Below are positions 33,635 to 42,672 of a DNA stretch of 44,466 nucleotides, piece by piece. The stretch lies in contig JAPLDE010000021.1 in assembly GCA_026391855.1 (NCBI GenBank), positions 1-44,466 of the forward strand, written 5' to 3'. The stretch comes from Bacteroidota bacterium (GTDB lineage Bacteria > Bacteroidota > Bacteroidia > Bacteroidales > CAIXZF01). Both the position numbers and the translations under genes were made by a program. The number at the start of each line of letters is the position of its first letter. Position 1 is the first letter of the stretch. The notes below the pieces were generated by a model. The model did no database searches and had not been told where the DNA came from. It saw only the letters and a program-made list of their open reading frames with translations.

Positions 33635-33925
33635 ATGAAAACACTAATTTCTGTCTCAGTAGTCTTTTTGCTTTTGTCGGCATTAACAGCCCCGTTCAGA
33701 TTATCTGCACAAGCTCCCAACCCCCGTTACAAAGGAGAACTTCTTGTTAACCAATGGGTTAACAATATGGTTACTTCTGCGGACCCCCGTTATTTCCCCC
33801 ATATCAGGATTAAGTCCAATAAGATCGATAATGATTCAAGTATATTCTGGTCTAACCCGGTAAATACAAACATACCCAAATTCAAACGCGGTCGTTTGAA
33901 CAAACCCGTCAAACTGGAAGAATAA
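33635..33925 (+). CDS. Small exported protein of unknown function
   Basis: This 96-aa protein has a clear signal peptide (basic start, hydrophobic VVFLLLSALTA, cleavage likely after LSAQA). The mature part of about 70 residues is basic and Asn-rich, with two D/N-PRY segments (NPRYKGE and DPRYFPH) and a FWSNPVNTNIP stretch. There is no cysteine. I recognise no family. It has its own upstream region with a palindrome, and no gene follows on the same strand within 340 bases, so it is probably monocistronic. The signal peptide and sensible context support a real gene. Confidence 0.6.
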   Translation: MKTLISVSVVFLLLSALTAPFRLSAQAPNPRYKGELLVNQWVNNMVTSADPRYFPHIRIKSNKIDNDSSIFWSNPVNTNIPKFKRGRLNKPVKLEE

Positions 33926-33992
33926 CCTCCGATCCAATATAGGGTGGAACAGAAAGCAGGATTATAATTTCTTTTTCCGGACGATAAAATCT

Positions 33993-34139
33993 TTAATCTC
34001 CCTCAATAAGATCATCGGGATTAACCTTTTTGCCACGCCTGAAAGATGTTTTAGGATCCTGCTTTTTGTTGGGGGGGAGTTTATGTTTTCTGCTTTGTTC
34101 TTTAACCAGTTTGGCTTTCTGTTTTTTTGAAATTTTCAT
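33993..34139 (-). CDS. Small basic protein of unknown function
   Basis: From the ATG at 34139 this encodes 48 residues, strongly Lys/Arg-rich in the first two thirds (MKISKKQKAKLVKEQSRKHK) and ending in an acidic PDDLIEGD. I chose this start because a good -7 box (34168-34175) puts transcription initiation near 34160, excluding the ATG at 34187. The next ATG (34154) would be almost leaderless. It may bind nucleic acid or ribosomes, judging only by charge. It diverges from the sensor kinase. Confidence 0.55.
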   Translation of the reverse strand: MKISKKQKAKLVKEQSRKHKLPPNKKQDPKTSFRRGKKVNPDDLIEGD

Positions 34140-34167
34140 AATAGGAATATCCATGTAGAAAGTTAAG

Positions 34168-34175
34168 CAAAGATA
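34168..34175 (-). promoter_or_regulatory. Candidate -7 box for the small basic protein
   Basis: The minus-strand sequence TATCTTTG fits TAnnTTTG exactly and sets the choice of start for the downstream gene. Confidence 0.5.
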
Positions 34176-34211
34176 TATCAGAAGCAAGCATTTTCCTTAA
34201 GTTTTATCAAT

Positions 34212-34230
34212 CCGGGTGGAATCAACCCGG
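34212..34230 (+). other. GC-rich stem-loop upstream of the sensor kinase
   Basis: CCGGGT (34212-34217) pairs with ACCCGG (34225-34230) around a 7-nt loop, 36 bases before the kinase ATG. It has no T-run. It may be an operator or leader hairpin. Confidence 0.4.
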
Positions 34231-34266
34231 TTAATCATAGCATAGAACACCGTATATTCGTAACCT

Positions 34267-37200
34267 ATGCGATGTTATCTGATTTTGCTTTCTTTTCTTC
34301 TGTTCCAGCTTAACAATTCTGCGGCCATTTTTCCCTTTTGGAAGGTTAGAAATTATTCGGTAAATGAGGGACTTACACAAAATTCTGTGCAATGCTTCTT
34401 TCAGGATACTAAAGGATATATCTGGATTGGGACAGGTGATGGGTTGAATTTACTTAACGGGAATGACATCATTCCATTCCGTGCCCAGACCACAGACAGT
34501 TGTTCGTATACCCATAAAGCTGTAAGGGGAATTGTTGAAGATACCAAGGGGAACCTTTACTTTGGTTCTGAGGATGGGTTGATCATATACAGGAACCGCA
34601 GCTGCTTTATGAATGTTGCGGCCCTTAAAAACGAATCCGTGATCCCTGTTACCATAACCGGGAAGGGCGTTTTTTTGTGGATTCAGTGTAAAGGTCTTTA
34701 CCTCTTTGATCCCGGCAGTAACCGACTCACTATGGTTGACCCGGTTTTCTCAGCGTTTTGCCATGAAAAGGGCATAGGGCTGACCTGGATCCATCGTTTA
34801 GGAAGAACGGATGACTGGCTCATAAACACCAGTGAAGGGTGTTATATGATGACGACAAAGGGTTCAACCGGTAATGTCAACATTGAAAAAGCTGATCAAC
34901 TGAACCAATCAGCAGTACATCGCGATCAATTCGGCAGCATTTGGGTGATCAAAAAGGAAGGATTATTTCTGCTGGGAAATGATAAAAAACTAAAAAAGAT
35001 TGCCCGGCTTCCTTCACTAATGGTCCATTATAGAGTAAATGGTTTTTCTGAACCCGATCCCGCCACGTTGTTAGTCGGAACTTACGGTTCAGGTCTGTGG
35101 CTTATTGATAAGCAGACAGGAAAAGCAGTAAAGGTCATCCGTGAAGGGCTTAACTTTTCAAACAAACCTGCTGAACTGATTACCTGCCTTTTTACCGATT
35201 TAAATAACAACATCTGGATAGGTACCGACGGAAACGGTGCGGAAATATTCCGCAAGGAGGAAAATCTATTTCCTCACATACACTCTCTTCCATGGACGGA
35301 TATTGACCTGGGGTCTGGTTTTTGTAAGACCTTTACCTATCTGAACAGCCATCAGATCCTGATATGTTGTTATAATTCTCTTCCTCAGGTCCTAAATCTT
35401 GATGATTACTCGATAAAAACAGTGCAGGTCCCAGCCTTTTTTCAACAGAAAAGCAGCCGGATCATTGGGGTTATCTGCCGGGACCAAAAAATCCTGCTGG
35501 CCGGTGATGACGGGCTTTGGCAGGCCTCCTTCTCAGAGAAGAACGGGTTCATCCGTTTCAACGATATACGGGAGCTGACCCGTCAGAGAACACACCAATT
35601 CTTTAAAATTGAACAAAATATCTGGATTTGCAATGCAGAAAGGAAACTCCATGAGATTTCCTATTCAGCCGGCCAGTTCAGGATCAGTCATACAGTAAGT
35701 ACATGGGACGGAATTGCCGTATCACCGGTAGCCGGTTCAGGCGGTAAAGAGGTATTTATCAGCAGAAACAATTATATTCTCCGGACACACTGGCCTGTGA
35801 CAGGGAATATTGATACTATGCCGGTGATCACGCTCCCCAGTGAGGTGAGCAAAGTCTTCTTCATCCGGAATACCTTGCCCTTGGGAACCCTGGTCGGTAC
35901 AAATTCAGGATTGTTTATATATAATAAGGAATACCGGCTAATGAAGCATTATTCCATGGTTAATGGGCTGAATAACAACTATATATATACCGCCATTCCT
36001 GATCAGCAGGGCCGGTTATGGTGCAGTTCCAATGGTGGGATCAGCTGTATTGAAATGAAGATTAATAAAATCCGGAATTTTGGTGTAAGCCAGGGTATCC
36101 AATCGCCTGAATTCAACTCGGGAGCATACCTGGAAGGGTCTGACGGATCCCTCATTTTAGGGGGTATCCAGGGTTTTAATATCTTCTATCCCTCCGTCAT
36201 AATCTTTCCTGAAATTCCGGCCCGAACGGTTATAACCTCCTTATCGGTTAATGAGAACCCGCTTCCTGGAGATGCTCATGGGATGACAGTTGGTGGCGTC
36301 TTCAGCAGTAAAATGAATAACTGGTGGTTCCAGGTTGTACGATTGGATTATTCCCTCCCGCAGTCCAATAAATATGCCTTTCTGCTGGAGGGATATGATG
36401 AAAAGTGGATCTCTGCAGGCACCCTTAACAATATCCGTTATCAGCGACTTCCTCCCGGTAAGTACCGTTTACTGGTAAAGATCACTACTGCAGATAACCA
36501 ATATGGCCCTGACGTTATTTATGTCTTTACGATCAGTTATCCTTATTATCAGACCTGGTGGTTTATTTTACTTGTTATTGCATTGATTTTCTTTATTTTA
36601 CGTTTCATTATTCGTATTTATCTCAGAAACAAATATCTTCACCGTATCCATTCGCTGGAAAAGGAAAGGGCCATTCAGGCTGAAAGACTGCGGATTTCCA
36701 AAGACATGCACGACGATATTGGCACAGGCATTTCCCAGATCGCCATTTTAAGTGAAATAGCAAAGAAAACTGCTTCACAGCCCGAAACAAACCGTTCCGT
36801 CCTTGATAAGATCTCCAAAGTGGCAGGAGAACTGATCGACAACATTTCCACCATGATCTGGATTACAAAAACAGAGTATGATAACCTGGAAAGCCTGCTT
36901 TATTATCTAAGGGAATATGCCGGATCTTTATTCGAGAATACAATCATTATGGTTGATTTTCAGGTACCTGAAGAAATTCCGAAACAACCGTTGCATAACC
37001 AGGTCAGAAGAAATATCTTTCTCATTTACAAAGAGATACTTAATAATATCCTGAAGCATTCCCATGCCAAAAATGTATATATTCTGATGGAATTTTCACA
37101 AGGTCAGTTGCATCTTCATATTACGGATAACGGGGTTGGTTTTGATATAACAAGGGAGAAATTATTCCATGAAGGATTAAAAAACATGAATAAAAGAGCC

Positions 37201-37308
37201 GCTGAAAGTAATGGCAGTCTGATGATAAAAAGTTCCCCGGGAGAGGGAACTACCGTTGAATTAAGCTGTACGATAAATTCACACAAAAATGTGAATCAAA
37301 AGGGATGA
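34267..37308 (+). CDS. Propeller-Y_Y_Y sensor histidine kinase (HisKA_3 type)
   Basis: This 1013-aa membrane protein starts with a signal peptide and continues with two-component-regulator propeller repeats (such as QDTKGYIWIGTGDGLNLL and DLNNNIWIGTDGNGAEIF) across about residues 25-650, then a Y_Y_Y domain (about 690-760), one transmembrane helix (765-787) and a cytoplasmic kinase. The phosphoacceptor is His815 in SKDMHDDIGTG. The HATPase domain shows EILNNILKH (from 923), DNGVGFD (from 954) and GEGTTVE. It should sense an extracellular or periplasmic ligand and phosphorylate the response regulator, whose gene overlaps by 4 bp. Related periplasmic propellers often sense glycans, but no glycan-degradation genes lie here, so the ligand is unknown. 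Confidence 0.92.
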   Translation: MRCYLILLSFLLFQLNNSAAIFPFWKVRNYSVNEGLTQNSVQCFFQDTKGYIWIGTGDGLNLLNGNDIIPFRAQTTDSCSYTHKAVRGIVEDTKGNLYFGSEDGLIIYRNRSCFMNVAALKNESVIPVTITGKGVFLWIQCKGLYLFDPGSNRLTMVDPVFSAFCHEKGIGLTWIHRLGRTDDWLINTSEGCYMMTTKGSTGNVNIEKADQLNQSAVHRDQFGSIWVIKKEGLFLLGNDKKLKKIARLPSLMVHYRVNGFSEPDPATLLVGTYGSGLWLIDKQTGKAVKVIREGLNFSNKPAELITCLFTDLNNNIWIGTDGNGAEIFRKEENLFPHIHSLPWTDIDLGSGFCKTFTYLNSHQILICCYNSLPQVLNLDDYSIKTVQVPAFFQQKSSRIIGVICRDQKILLAGDDGLWQASFSEKNGFIRFNDIRELTRQRTHQFFKIEQNIWICNAERKLHEISYSAGQFRISHTVSTWDGIAVSPVAGSGGKEVFISRNNYILRTHWPVTGNIDTMPVITLPSEVSKVFFIRNTLPLGTLVGTNSGLFIYNKEYRLMKHYSMVNGLNNNYIYTAIPDQQGRLWCSSNGGISCIEMKINKIRNFGVSQGIQSPEFNSGAYLEGSDGSLILGGIQGFNIFYPSVIIFPEIPARTVITSLSVNENPLPGDAHGMTVGGVFSSKMNNWWFQVVRLDYSLPQSNKYAFLLEGYDEKWISAGTLNNIRYQRLPPGKYRLLVKITTADNQYGPDVIYVFTISYPYYQTWWFILLVIALIFFILRFIIRIYLRNKYLHRIHSLEKERAIQAERLRISKDMHDDIGTGISQIAILSEIAKKTASQPETNRSVLDKISKVAGELIDNISTMIWITKTEYDNLESLLYYLREYAGSLFENTIIMVDFQVPEEIPKQPLHNQVRRNIFLIYKEILNNILKHSHAKNVYILMEFSQGQLHLHITDNGVGFDITREKLFHEGLKNMNKRAAESNGSLMIKSSPGEGTTVELSCTINSHKNVNQKG

Positions 37309-37970
37309 AGGAAAGGTTACATTTACCGTTCATGGAACCAAAGGCATTCATTCGGGTAGTAATTGTTGAAGATCAGGAAGATATCCGTAACGGCCTGGCC
37401 ATGATCATTAATTTTTCAGAGGATTTTCAATGTGTCGGGACTTTTGAGGACGGGATCACAGCCTTGCAAGGCATCCCGGTCCTTCACCCTGATGTAGTCC
37501 TGATGGATATTGATATTCCCGGCAAGGACGGAATTCAGGTCATTTATGAGTTAAAACCGGTAGTTCCTGATACACAGTTTATGATGCTTACCGTTTTTGA
37601 GGATGATGAAAAGATCTTTCTGTCCCTCAGAGCCGGAGCCAATGGCTATCTGCTAAAAAAAACCTCGCCTGCCAAACTGCTCGAAGCAATTAAAGAAGTG
37701 TATGATGGTGGTTCGCCCATGAATTCCCAGATTGCCCACAAAGTGGTGGCATACTTTCAGCACTGCCCTGAAACACGGGCCAACGATTACAGTCTTACAA
37801 ACCGGGAGTTCGAGATCATGGAACTGATTTCTAAAGGATACCGTTACAAGGAAATCAGTGACCGGCTCCATGTCAGCCTGGATACTGTTCGCAGCCACAT
37901 AAGGAATACTTATATCAAGCTCCAGGTAACCTCCAAAGTGGAAGCCATCAACAAAATCTTCAGGTTCTGA
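37305..37970 (+). CDS. NarL/LuxR-type response regulator
   Basis: This 221-aa protein has a receiver domain (acidic pair Glu22/Asp23 in VEDQ, phosphorylatable Asp68 in VVLMDIDIPGKDG, Thr96, Lys118 in GYLLKKT) and a LuxR-type helix-turn-helix (LTNREFEIMELISKGYRYKE to VRSHIRNTYIKL, about 163-208). A start at Met10 is also possible, which would remove the overlap with the kinase gene. It is the evident partner of the kinase. The next two genes, which encode secreted proteins, have a separate promoter and are candidate targets. Confidence 0.93.
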   Translation: MKERLHLPFMEPKAFIRVVIVEDQEDIRNGLAMIINFSEDFQCVGTFEDGITALQGIPVLHPDVVLMDIDIPGKDGIQVIYELKPVVPDTQFMMLTVFEDDEKIFLSLRAGANGYLLKKTSPAKLLEAIKEVYDGGSPMNSQIAHKVVAYFQHCPETRANDYSLTNREFEIMELISKGYRYKEISDRLHVSLDTVRSHIRNTYIKLQVTSKVEAINKIFRF

Positions 37971-38033
37971 TTTCCTGCCTGCTGATTCCACCGGTTTCGG
38001 ACAGTAACTTTAAAAAATCATCCTTTTATGTGA

Positions 38034-38064
38034 TTGCTGCCTGCAGCACATGCCTCTATTTTTG
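38034..38064 (+). promoter_or_regulatory. Promoter for the secreted-protein pair
   Basis: TTG at 38034-38036 and TATTTTTG at 38057-38064 are separated by 20 bases, close to the ideal -33/-7 arrangement. The ATG follows about 37 bases later. This is the best-formed promoter in the window. Confidence 0.55.
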
Positions 38065-38101
38065 TTGCAAAACCTATTCTAACATTTAATTTAACCGTAT
38101 T

Positions 38102-39100
38102 ATGAAAAAGACAATGCTGTTTTCATTATTAATGATAACCCTCATGGTTATCGGTTTGAATGCTTCTGCCCATGTTTGGAGAGTCAATGCTGCTCCGGGT
38201 GCCAGCGCCAATTTTACTTCTTTACAGGCAGCTCACGATGCTGTAGGTACTGTTAATGGCGATACTATCTATCTTGAAGGTTCTGCTTTCTCCACAGGTG
38301 GACTAACCTGTAGCAAAAAACTTATCATCATTGGAAGTGGCTATTTCCTCTCAGAAAATCCACAAACCCAGGCTAATACCTACCCAAGTACTATTGATTA
38401 CTATTTTTACTTTAACCCGGGGAGTGAGGGTTCAAAAGTCATGGGATGCTACTTTACTAATGCTATTTATTTATACGTGAGCAACATAACGATTGAAAGG
38501 AACCTTTTTGCCTATGGAAACAACATGCTTTATGGATATAGTACCAATTTGGACAATATCAGGATTATTGATAATTATTTCAGTGCGTATTTTCCGCAAT
38601 GGTATGCAATTTCTTTCCCATACGCATGTACCAACATATTAATATCGAACAACTACATTGGCGGGGGCTTAAATTTGGGGACTGAGTTCCAGGGTTTTAT
38701 AACCAACAATGTGTTAGAAGGATATATTACTATTTACAACGCCACATTCACCAATAATATCAGCACTAATAATCAATATGTTGCATACAATAGCGTGGTA
38801 ACATATAATATCGGCAACAGCACCCAATTTGGTGATCAAAACGGGAATCAACAGAATGTTGTTATGACCGATGTTTTCGTGGGCGCTTCCGGAAACAGTA
38901 CAGATGGAAAGTGGGAACTAAAACCGGGTTCTCCTGCTATTGGTGCCGGTGAAGGCGGTGTCGACTGCGGAATGTTCGGCGGTTCCTATCCCTATGTATT
39001 GAGCGGCATGCCTGCGATTCCGGCAGTTTACTACTTTAATGCTCCCTCGCTGCCTACAAACACCATCAATGTGAGCATCAAAGCCAAATCTCATAACTAA
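38102..39100 (+). CDS. Secreted parallel beta-helix-like protein
   Basis: This 332-aa protein has a signal peptide (cleavage likely after GLNASA) and a body rich in Asn, Tyr, Ile and Gly. Short recurring strands such as NITIERNLFAYGN, NIRIIDNYFSAY and NILISNNYIGGG are typical of right-handed parallel beta-helices (pectate-lyase-like or NosD-like folds). The opening WRVNAAPGASANFTSLQAAHD and the late SPAIGAGEGGVDCGMFGG are usual in such proteins. No catalytic site is recognised, and no T9SS sorting domain is present at the Lys/His/Asn end. A repeat protein gene follows after 27 bases, suggesting cotranscription. Confidence 0.78.
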   Translation: MKKTMLFSLLMITLMVIGLNASAHVWRVNAAPGASANFTSLQAAHDAVGTVNGDTIYLEGSAFSTGGLTCSKKLIIIGSGYFLSENPQTQANTYPSTIDYYFYFNPGSEGSKVMGCYFTNAIYLYVSNITIERNLFAYGNNMLYGYSTNLDNIRIIDNYFSAYFPQWYAISFPYACTNILISNNYIGGGLNLGTEFQGFITNNVLEGYITIYNATFTNNISTNNQYVAYNSVVTYNIGNSTQFGDQNGNQQNVVMTDVFVGASGNSTDGKWELKPGSPAIGAGEGGVDCGMFGGSYPYVLSGMPAIPAVYYFNAPSLPTNTINVSIKAKSHN

Positions 39101-39127
39101 AAAAAAGGGATCTTTATTCCCCTTGTT

Positions 39128-42100
39128 ATGAAAAGATTTAGCCAATTAAACAGCCATTTACCCTGCGCAATGAACAGGATCATACTCCTGGTTGTATTGA
39201 TACTGATGGGTATGGGAAATTTGAGATCACAAAACATCACCGGGGTCGAATATTTTTTCGATACGGATCCCGGTTTCGGAGCCGGAAATTCTATTCCGGT
39301 TGTGGTCCCGGCACCCAACCTAAGCAGTTTCAATCATTCCATCAGTGTATCCGGCCTGCCCAACGGTTTTCACCGATTGTTCATCAGGGCCAGAGATGAA
39401 AATGGAAGATGGAGCCACACAAAGTATCAGGCATTTTTAAAAACAACCGTGGTTGTTACCAGTGCTGAGATTGTTACGGCCGAATATTTCATCGATACCG
39501 ACCCGGGAATGGGTAACGGAACCCTGATTCCGGTTACACCGTCCTCTCCGAATGCAGAGCTCTCATTCAACATTGATATAAGTAATCTTCCGCAAGGGAT
39601 CCACCAACTGTTTGTACGGACCAAAGACCAGTACGGGCATTGGAGCCATTCCCAAAAACGGGCATTTCTCCGGGAAATCGTCATCCTGCCTGCCACCATT
39701 GTGATAGCGGCTGAATATTTCATCGACACCGATCCCGGTTTCGGAGGGGGAGCATCCATCCCAATCAACCCTTCGGCTAACCTGACATTGGATGCCAATA
39801 TTGATATCACTGGTTTCAGTCCTGGATTTCACAACATTTTCATCAGGGTTAAAGATAATTATGGACGCTGGAGCCTGACTCACAAAAGGGCCTTCCTTAA
39901 TGAAAGCATCGTGATCGGCAACCCCAAGGTCCAGGGTTTGGAATATTTTATCGATACTGACCCTGGTTTTGGCCAAGGGCAACCGATACCGGTTACGCCT
40001 GCAGTCAACCTGACCTCGGTAAATCATGTTATCGATATTTCGCAGCTTAATACCGGGTTTCATAAACTTTTTATCCGTGCCAGGGATGACAAAGGCTGCT
40101 GGAGTCTTACCCAATTCAGGAACTTCCTCAAACAGCTTGTTCCTGTGAGTAATAACAAAGTGGCTGAAGCAGAGTATTTTATTGATTCTGATCCTGGTTT
40201 TGGGAATGGAAACCAGGTGGATATTTCGCCGGATACCAGTCAGGCAGAATTGTCGTTTATTGTGGACCTTACCAATGTTCCCGACGGATTTCACAAACTG
40301 TTTGTCCGTACCCGGGATGACGAAAATCATTGGAGCCATACCAAATTTCAGGCTTTCTACAAGAATCAAACGGGACCCGATAGTTTGCCTAACCTCGTGT
40401 ATGCAGAGTATTTTCTGGATACCGACCCCGGGACAGGAAACGGGCATTCCATCAGTTTTAATCCGGTCCAGAACATTCCCTTTGTTGCTTTCCAGCTCGA
40501 TCTTGCCGGCGTGGAATTCGGCCAGCATTTTCTTTATGTCAGAACAAAAGATGCTTTTGGTAAATGGAGTCTGACAACACGTGATACCATATTTTATTAT
40601 CTCGACTCATTACCCACCGCTGTGCTGAATGGTCCTCCGGGATTTTGCCAGAACGTGGCCGGTGAATTTGAAGTTAACCTCACAGGTACGCCTCCCTGGA
40701 CCCTGGTCATCAACAATGGGTTTACCGTGGATACCATTTACAACATCCTCACCAGCCCGTATATTTTTACCGTAAACCCTGCTTCAGCAGGTGCAAAAAC
40801 CGCCAAAGTGATAAAAGTTCAGGATGTGTATTATACCGGTCTGTATACCGGAATTCCCATTGAATATGAGGTACATCCGCTACCGGCGACTGCCGGAACT
40901 ATCCAGGGACCCCAGGTCCTTTGTAAGGGAAGCGGCCAAAACTGGTACTGGATTAATCCGGTTGCCTATGCAACCTCTTATTCCTGGACTTTACCTGCTG
41001 GTGCGGTCATTACAAATGGTCAGAATTCAAGCAGCGTAAATATCAATTTCTCAGATGTAACCGGATCAGGTTCAATCCAGGTATATCCTGTAAATGGTTG
41101 TGGACAGGGTACACCCTCTTCCCTTTACGTGGAAATAAAACCTTTACCTGTGGTAAACGCTGGTCCCGATGTGTATATCCCTTATCAGGATACTACCTTG
41201 CTAAACCCCACCATTACAGGTGGTTCTGATCCGTATTCGTTTAGCTGGAGCCCCTGGTACTATGTCGGCAATGCTTATACGCAACAAACCCTGGCTTTTC
41301 CTGCTGTTACGACAGCTTTTACATTGAATGTGACTGATTTATATGGCTGCCAGGCTCAGGACCAGGTTACCGTGTTTGTAGGAGCCATCCCTGGTGTTAC
41401 GTTAACCGGGATTTTTACTTACAAGAATAACCTGAATACCCCAATGAACGGGTCTACCGTTTTTCTGAAGCAGGGAAATATTGTGGTAGATTCAACCACA
41501 ACAGGAACTTTTGGTGAGTATTCACTTACTGACATTGCAGAAGGATCTTATACTTTATCGGGGAGAACTACCAAACCATGGGGGGGTGTAAATGCTTCCG
41601 ATGCCTTATTGGTAATGAAACATTTTGCCGGACTTGCCTTTTTGACGGGTTTGAATATTCAGGCTGCAGATGTGGATAAATCAGGATATATCAATGCGGC
41701 TGATGCGTTGAACATTGCCCGGAGGTATACAGGAATTATCAATATTTTCGTGGCAGGCGACTGGGTAGCAGATAAGAAAAACCTTTCTGTTCCGGCTTCA
41801 GGATCCATGAACGGGAACCTCCAGGCACTGGTCGTCGGGGATGTTAACGAATCCTATATTCCGGAAGCCCGTCTGAGTCGGGAAGTGGAGCTTGAAAGGA
41901 AAGGCTGGTTCAATCTCCCTCCTGGGAATGAAACTGAGATCCCTGTCATATTGGAGCAGGATCTGCAACTTGGCGCAGTTTCCCTGGCACTGGATATCCC
42001 TAAAGGAATAACAGTTGAGGATGTATTGAACCAAAACCACTTGCAGGCTACTGATCCGATTGTTTTTAATAACAATGGAAATCAACTGAGAGTAGCCTGG

Positions 42101-42553
42101 TATAGTCTGAACCCCATACAAATCCGTTCAGGGGAGGTGTTATTCTGGCTAAAAATCAGATATTCAGCAAATTGCAGTGATGATTGGAGAATTTCGAATG
42201 AATCATCACTGGCTGATGGAATGGGACAAACCCTCTCACCGGTTACAGTGATAATTCCCAGGCTACAACACTTTAGCAACAGCTTTTCTCTGGGTGAAAA
42301 TGCACCCAATCCCTTCTCAACCAATACAGTTATCCAATTTACTTTACCGGATGACTGTAAGGTAAATCTGAAAATCTGCAACTCCCTGGGGCAAGAAATA
42401 AGTACCCTTGTTCAAGAGCCCCTGGCAGCTGGTACACACAATATTCTGTTCGAAGGAGGAACCCTTCTTTCCGGTATCTATTATTGTATTCTGACGGCTC
42501 AAACAGGCACTGATCAGTATTCAGCTGTAAGAAAACTGGTTCTAAACCGGTAA
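39128..42553 (+). CDS. T9SS-secreted protein with six DTDPGFG repeats, dockerin-like and cohesin-like modules
   Basis: This 1141-aa protein (or 1127 from the ATG at 39170, which gives a more standard signal peptide) carries six tandem repeats of about 77 residues at about 40-495. Each starts with EYFIDTDPGFGNG and ends with GFHKLFIRARDxxGxWSxT. Ig/PKD-like modules follow (about 495-755), then a carboxypeptidase-regulatory-like stretch, a dockerin-like pair (GVNASDALLVMKHF and ADVDKSGYINAADAL, about 816-869), a cohesin-like beta domain (about 920-1045) and a C-terminal T9SS sorting domain (NAPNPFSTNTVIQF, then GIYYCIL). A cell-surface structural or adhesive role is likely. The C-terminal half has the same architecture as the C25 protease at 27923-32644. 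Confidence 0.85.
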   Translation: MKRFSQLNSHLPCAMNRIILLVVLILMGMGNLRSQNITGVEYFFDTDPGFGAGNSIPVVVPAPNLSSFNHSISVSGLPNGFHRLFIRARDENGRWSHTKYQAFLKTTVVVTSAEIVTAEYFIDTDPGMGNGTLIPVTPSSPNAELSFNIDISNLPQGIHQLFVRTKDQYGHWSHSQKRAFLREIVILPATIVIAAEYFIDTDPGFGGGASIPINPSANLTLDANIDITGFSPGFHNIFIRVKDNYGRWSLTHKRAFLNESIVIGNPKVQGLEYFIDTDPGFGQGQPIPVTPAVNLTSVNHVIDISQLNTGFHKLFIRARDDKGCWSLTQFRNFLKQLVPVSNNKVAEAEYFIDSDPGFGNGNQVDISPDTSQAELSFIVDLTNVPDGFHKLFVRTRDDENHWSHTKFQAFYKNQTGPDSLPNLVYAEYFLDTDPGTGNGHSISFNPVQNIPFVAFQLDLAGVEFGQHFLYVRTKDAFGKWSLTTRDTIFYYLDSLPTAVLNGPPGFCQNVAGEFEVNLTGTPPWTLVINNGFTVDTIYNILTSPYIFTVNPASAGAKTAKVIKVQDVYYTGLYTGIPIEYEVHPLPATAGTIQGPQVLCKGSGQNWYWINPVAYATSYSWTLPAGAVITNGQNSSSVNINFSDVTGSGSIQVYPVNGCGQGTPSSLYVEIKPLPVVNAGPDVYIPYQDTTLLNPTITGGSDPYSFSWSPWYYVGNAYTQQTLAFPAVTTAFTLNVTDLYGCQAQDQVTVFVGAIPGVTLTGIFTYKNNLNTPMNGSTVFLKQGNIVVDSTTTGTFGEYSLTDIAEGSYTLSGRTTKPWGGVNASDALLVMKHFAGLAFLTGLNIQAADVDKSGYINAADALNIARRYTGIINIFVAGDWVADKKNLSVPASGSMNGNLQALVVGDVNESYIPEARLSREVELERKGWFNLPPGNETEIPVILEQDLQLGAVSLALDIPKGITVEDVLNQNHLQATDPIVFNNNGNQLRVAWYSLNPIQIRSGEVLFWLKIRYSANCSDDWRISNESSLADGMGQTLSPVTVIIPRLQHFSNSFSLGENAPNPFSTNTVIQFTLPDDCKVNLKICNSLGQEISTLVQEPLAAGTHNILFEGGTLLSGIYYCILTAQTGTDQYSAVRKLVLNR
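39242..40600 (+). repeat. Six coding tandem repeats of about 231 bp
   Basis: The Glu codon of the EYF(I/L)D(T/S)DPG motif occurs at 39248, 39482, 39713, 39941, 40172 and 40406, giving periods of 234, 231, 228, 231 and 234 bp, all multiples of three. Copies are diverged in DNA but conserved in protein, so the array is old and selected. Confidence 0.9.
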
Positions 42554-42578
42554 GCTTTGTTCATGACTTAATACTAAA

Positions 42579-42611
42579 GGGGGTGCCTCAGAAATGAGCG
42601 CCCTCTTTTTT
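42579..42611 (+). terminator. Rho-independent terminator after the repeat protein
   Basis: GGGTGCCTCA pairs with TGAGCGCCC (one bulged C) around a GAAA tetraloop at 42581-42603, followed by TCTTTTTT. It closes the secreted-protein unit. Confidence 0.8.
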
Positions 42612-42672
42612 AATTCAGCTGTGAAATGTCAGAGGGGTCATAAAATGTTGTACCTTAAAAAAAATTATGATT

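Noticed and set aside
39101..39127. AAGGG...CCCTT with an A-tract as a terminator between the two secreted-protein genes
   Set aside because: The T-run lies on the minus strand, where no gene needs it. On the plus strand there is no T-tract, so cotranscription is more likely.
39563..40528. Minus-strand open frame of 321 codons across the repeat array
   Set aside because: It is a repetitive antisense shadow of the DTDPGFG repeats, with no independent start context or recognisable fold.
39242..40600. Possible CRISPR array because of the regular spacing of repeats
   Set aside because: The period is about 231 bp, always in frame, and the repeats are protein-level units inside an open gene.
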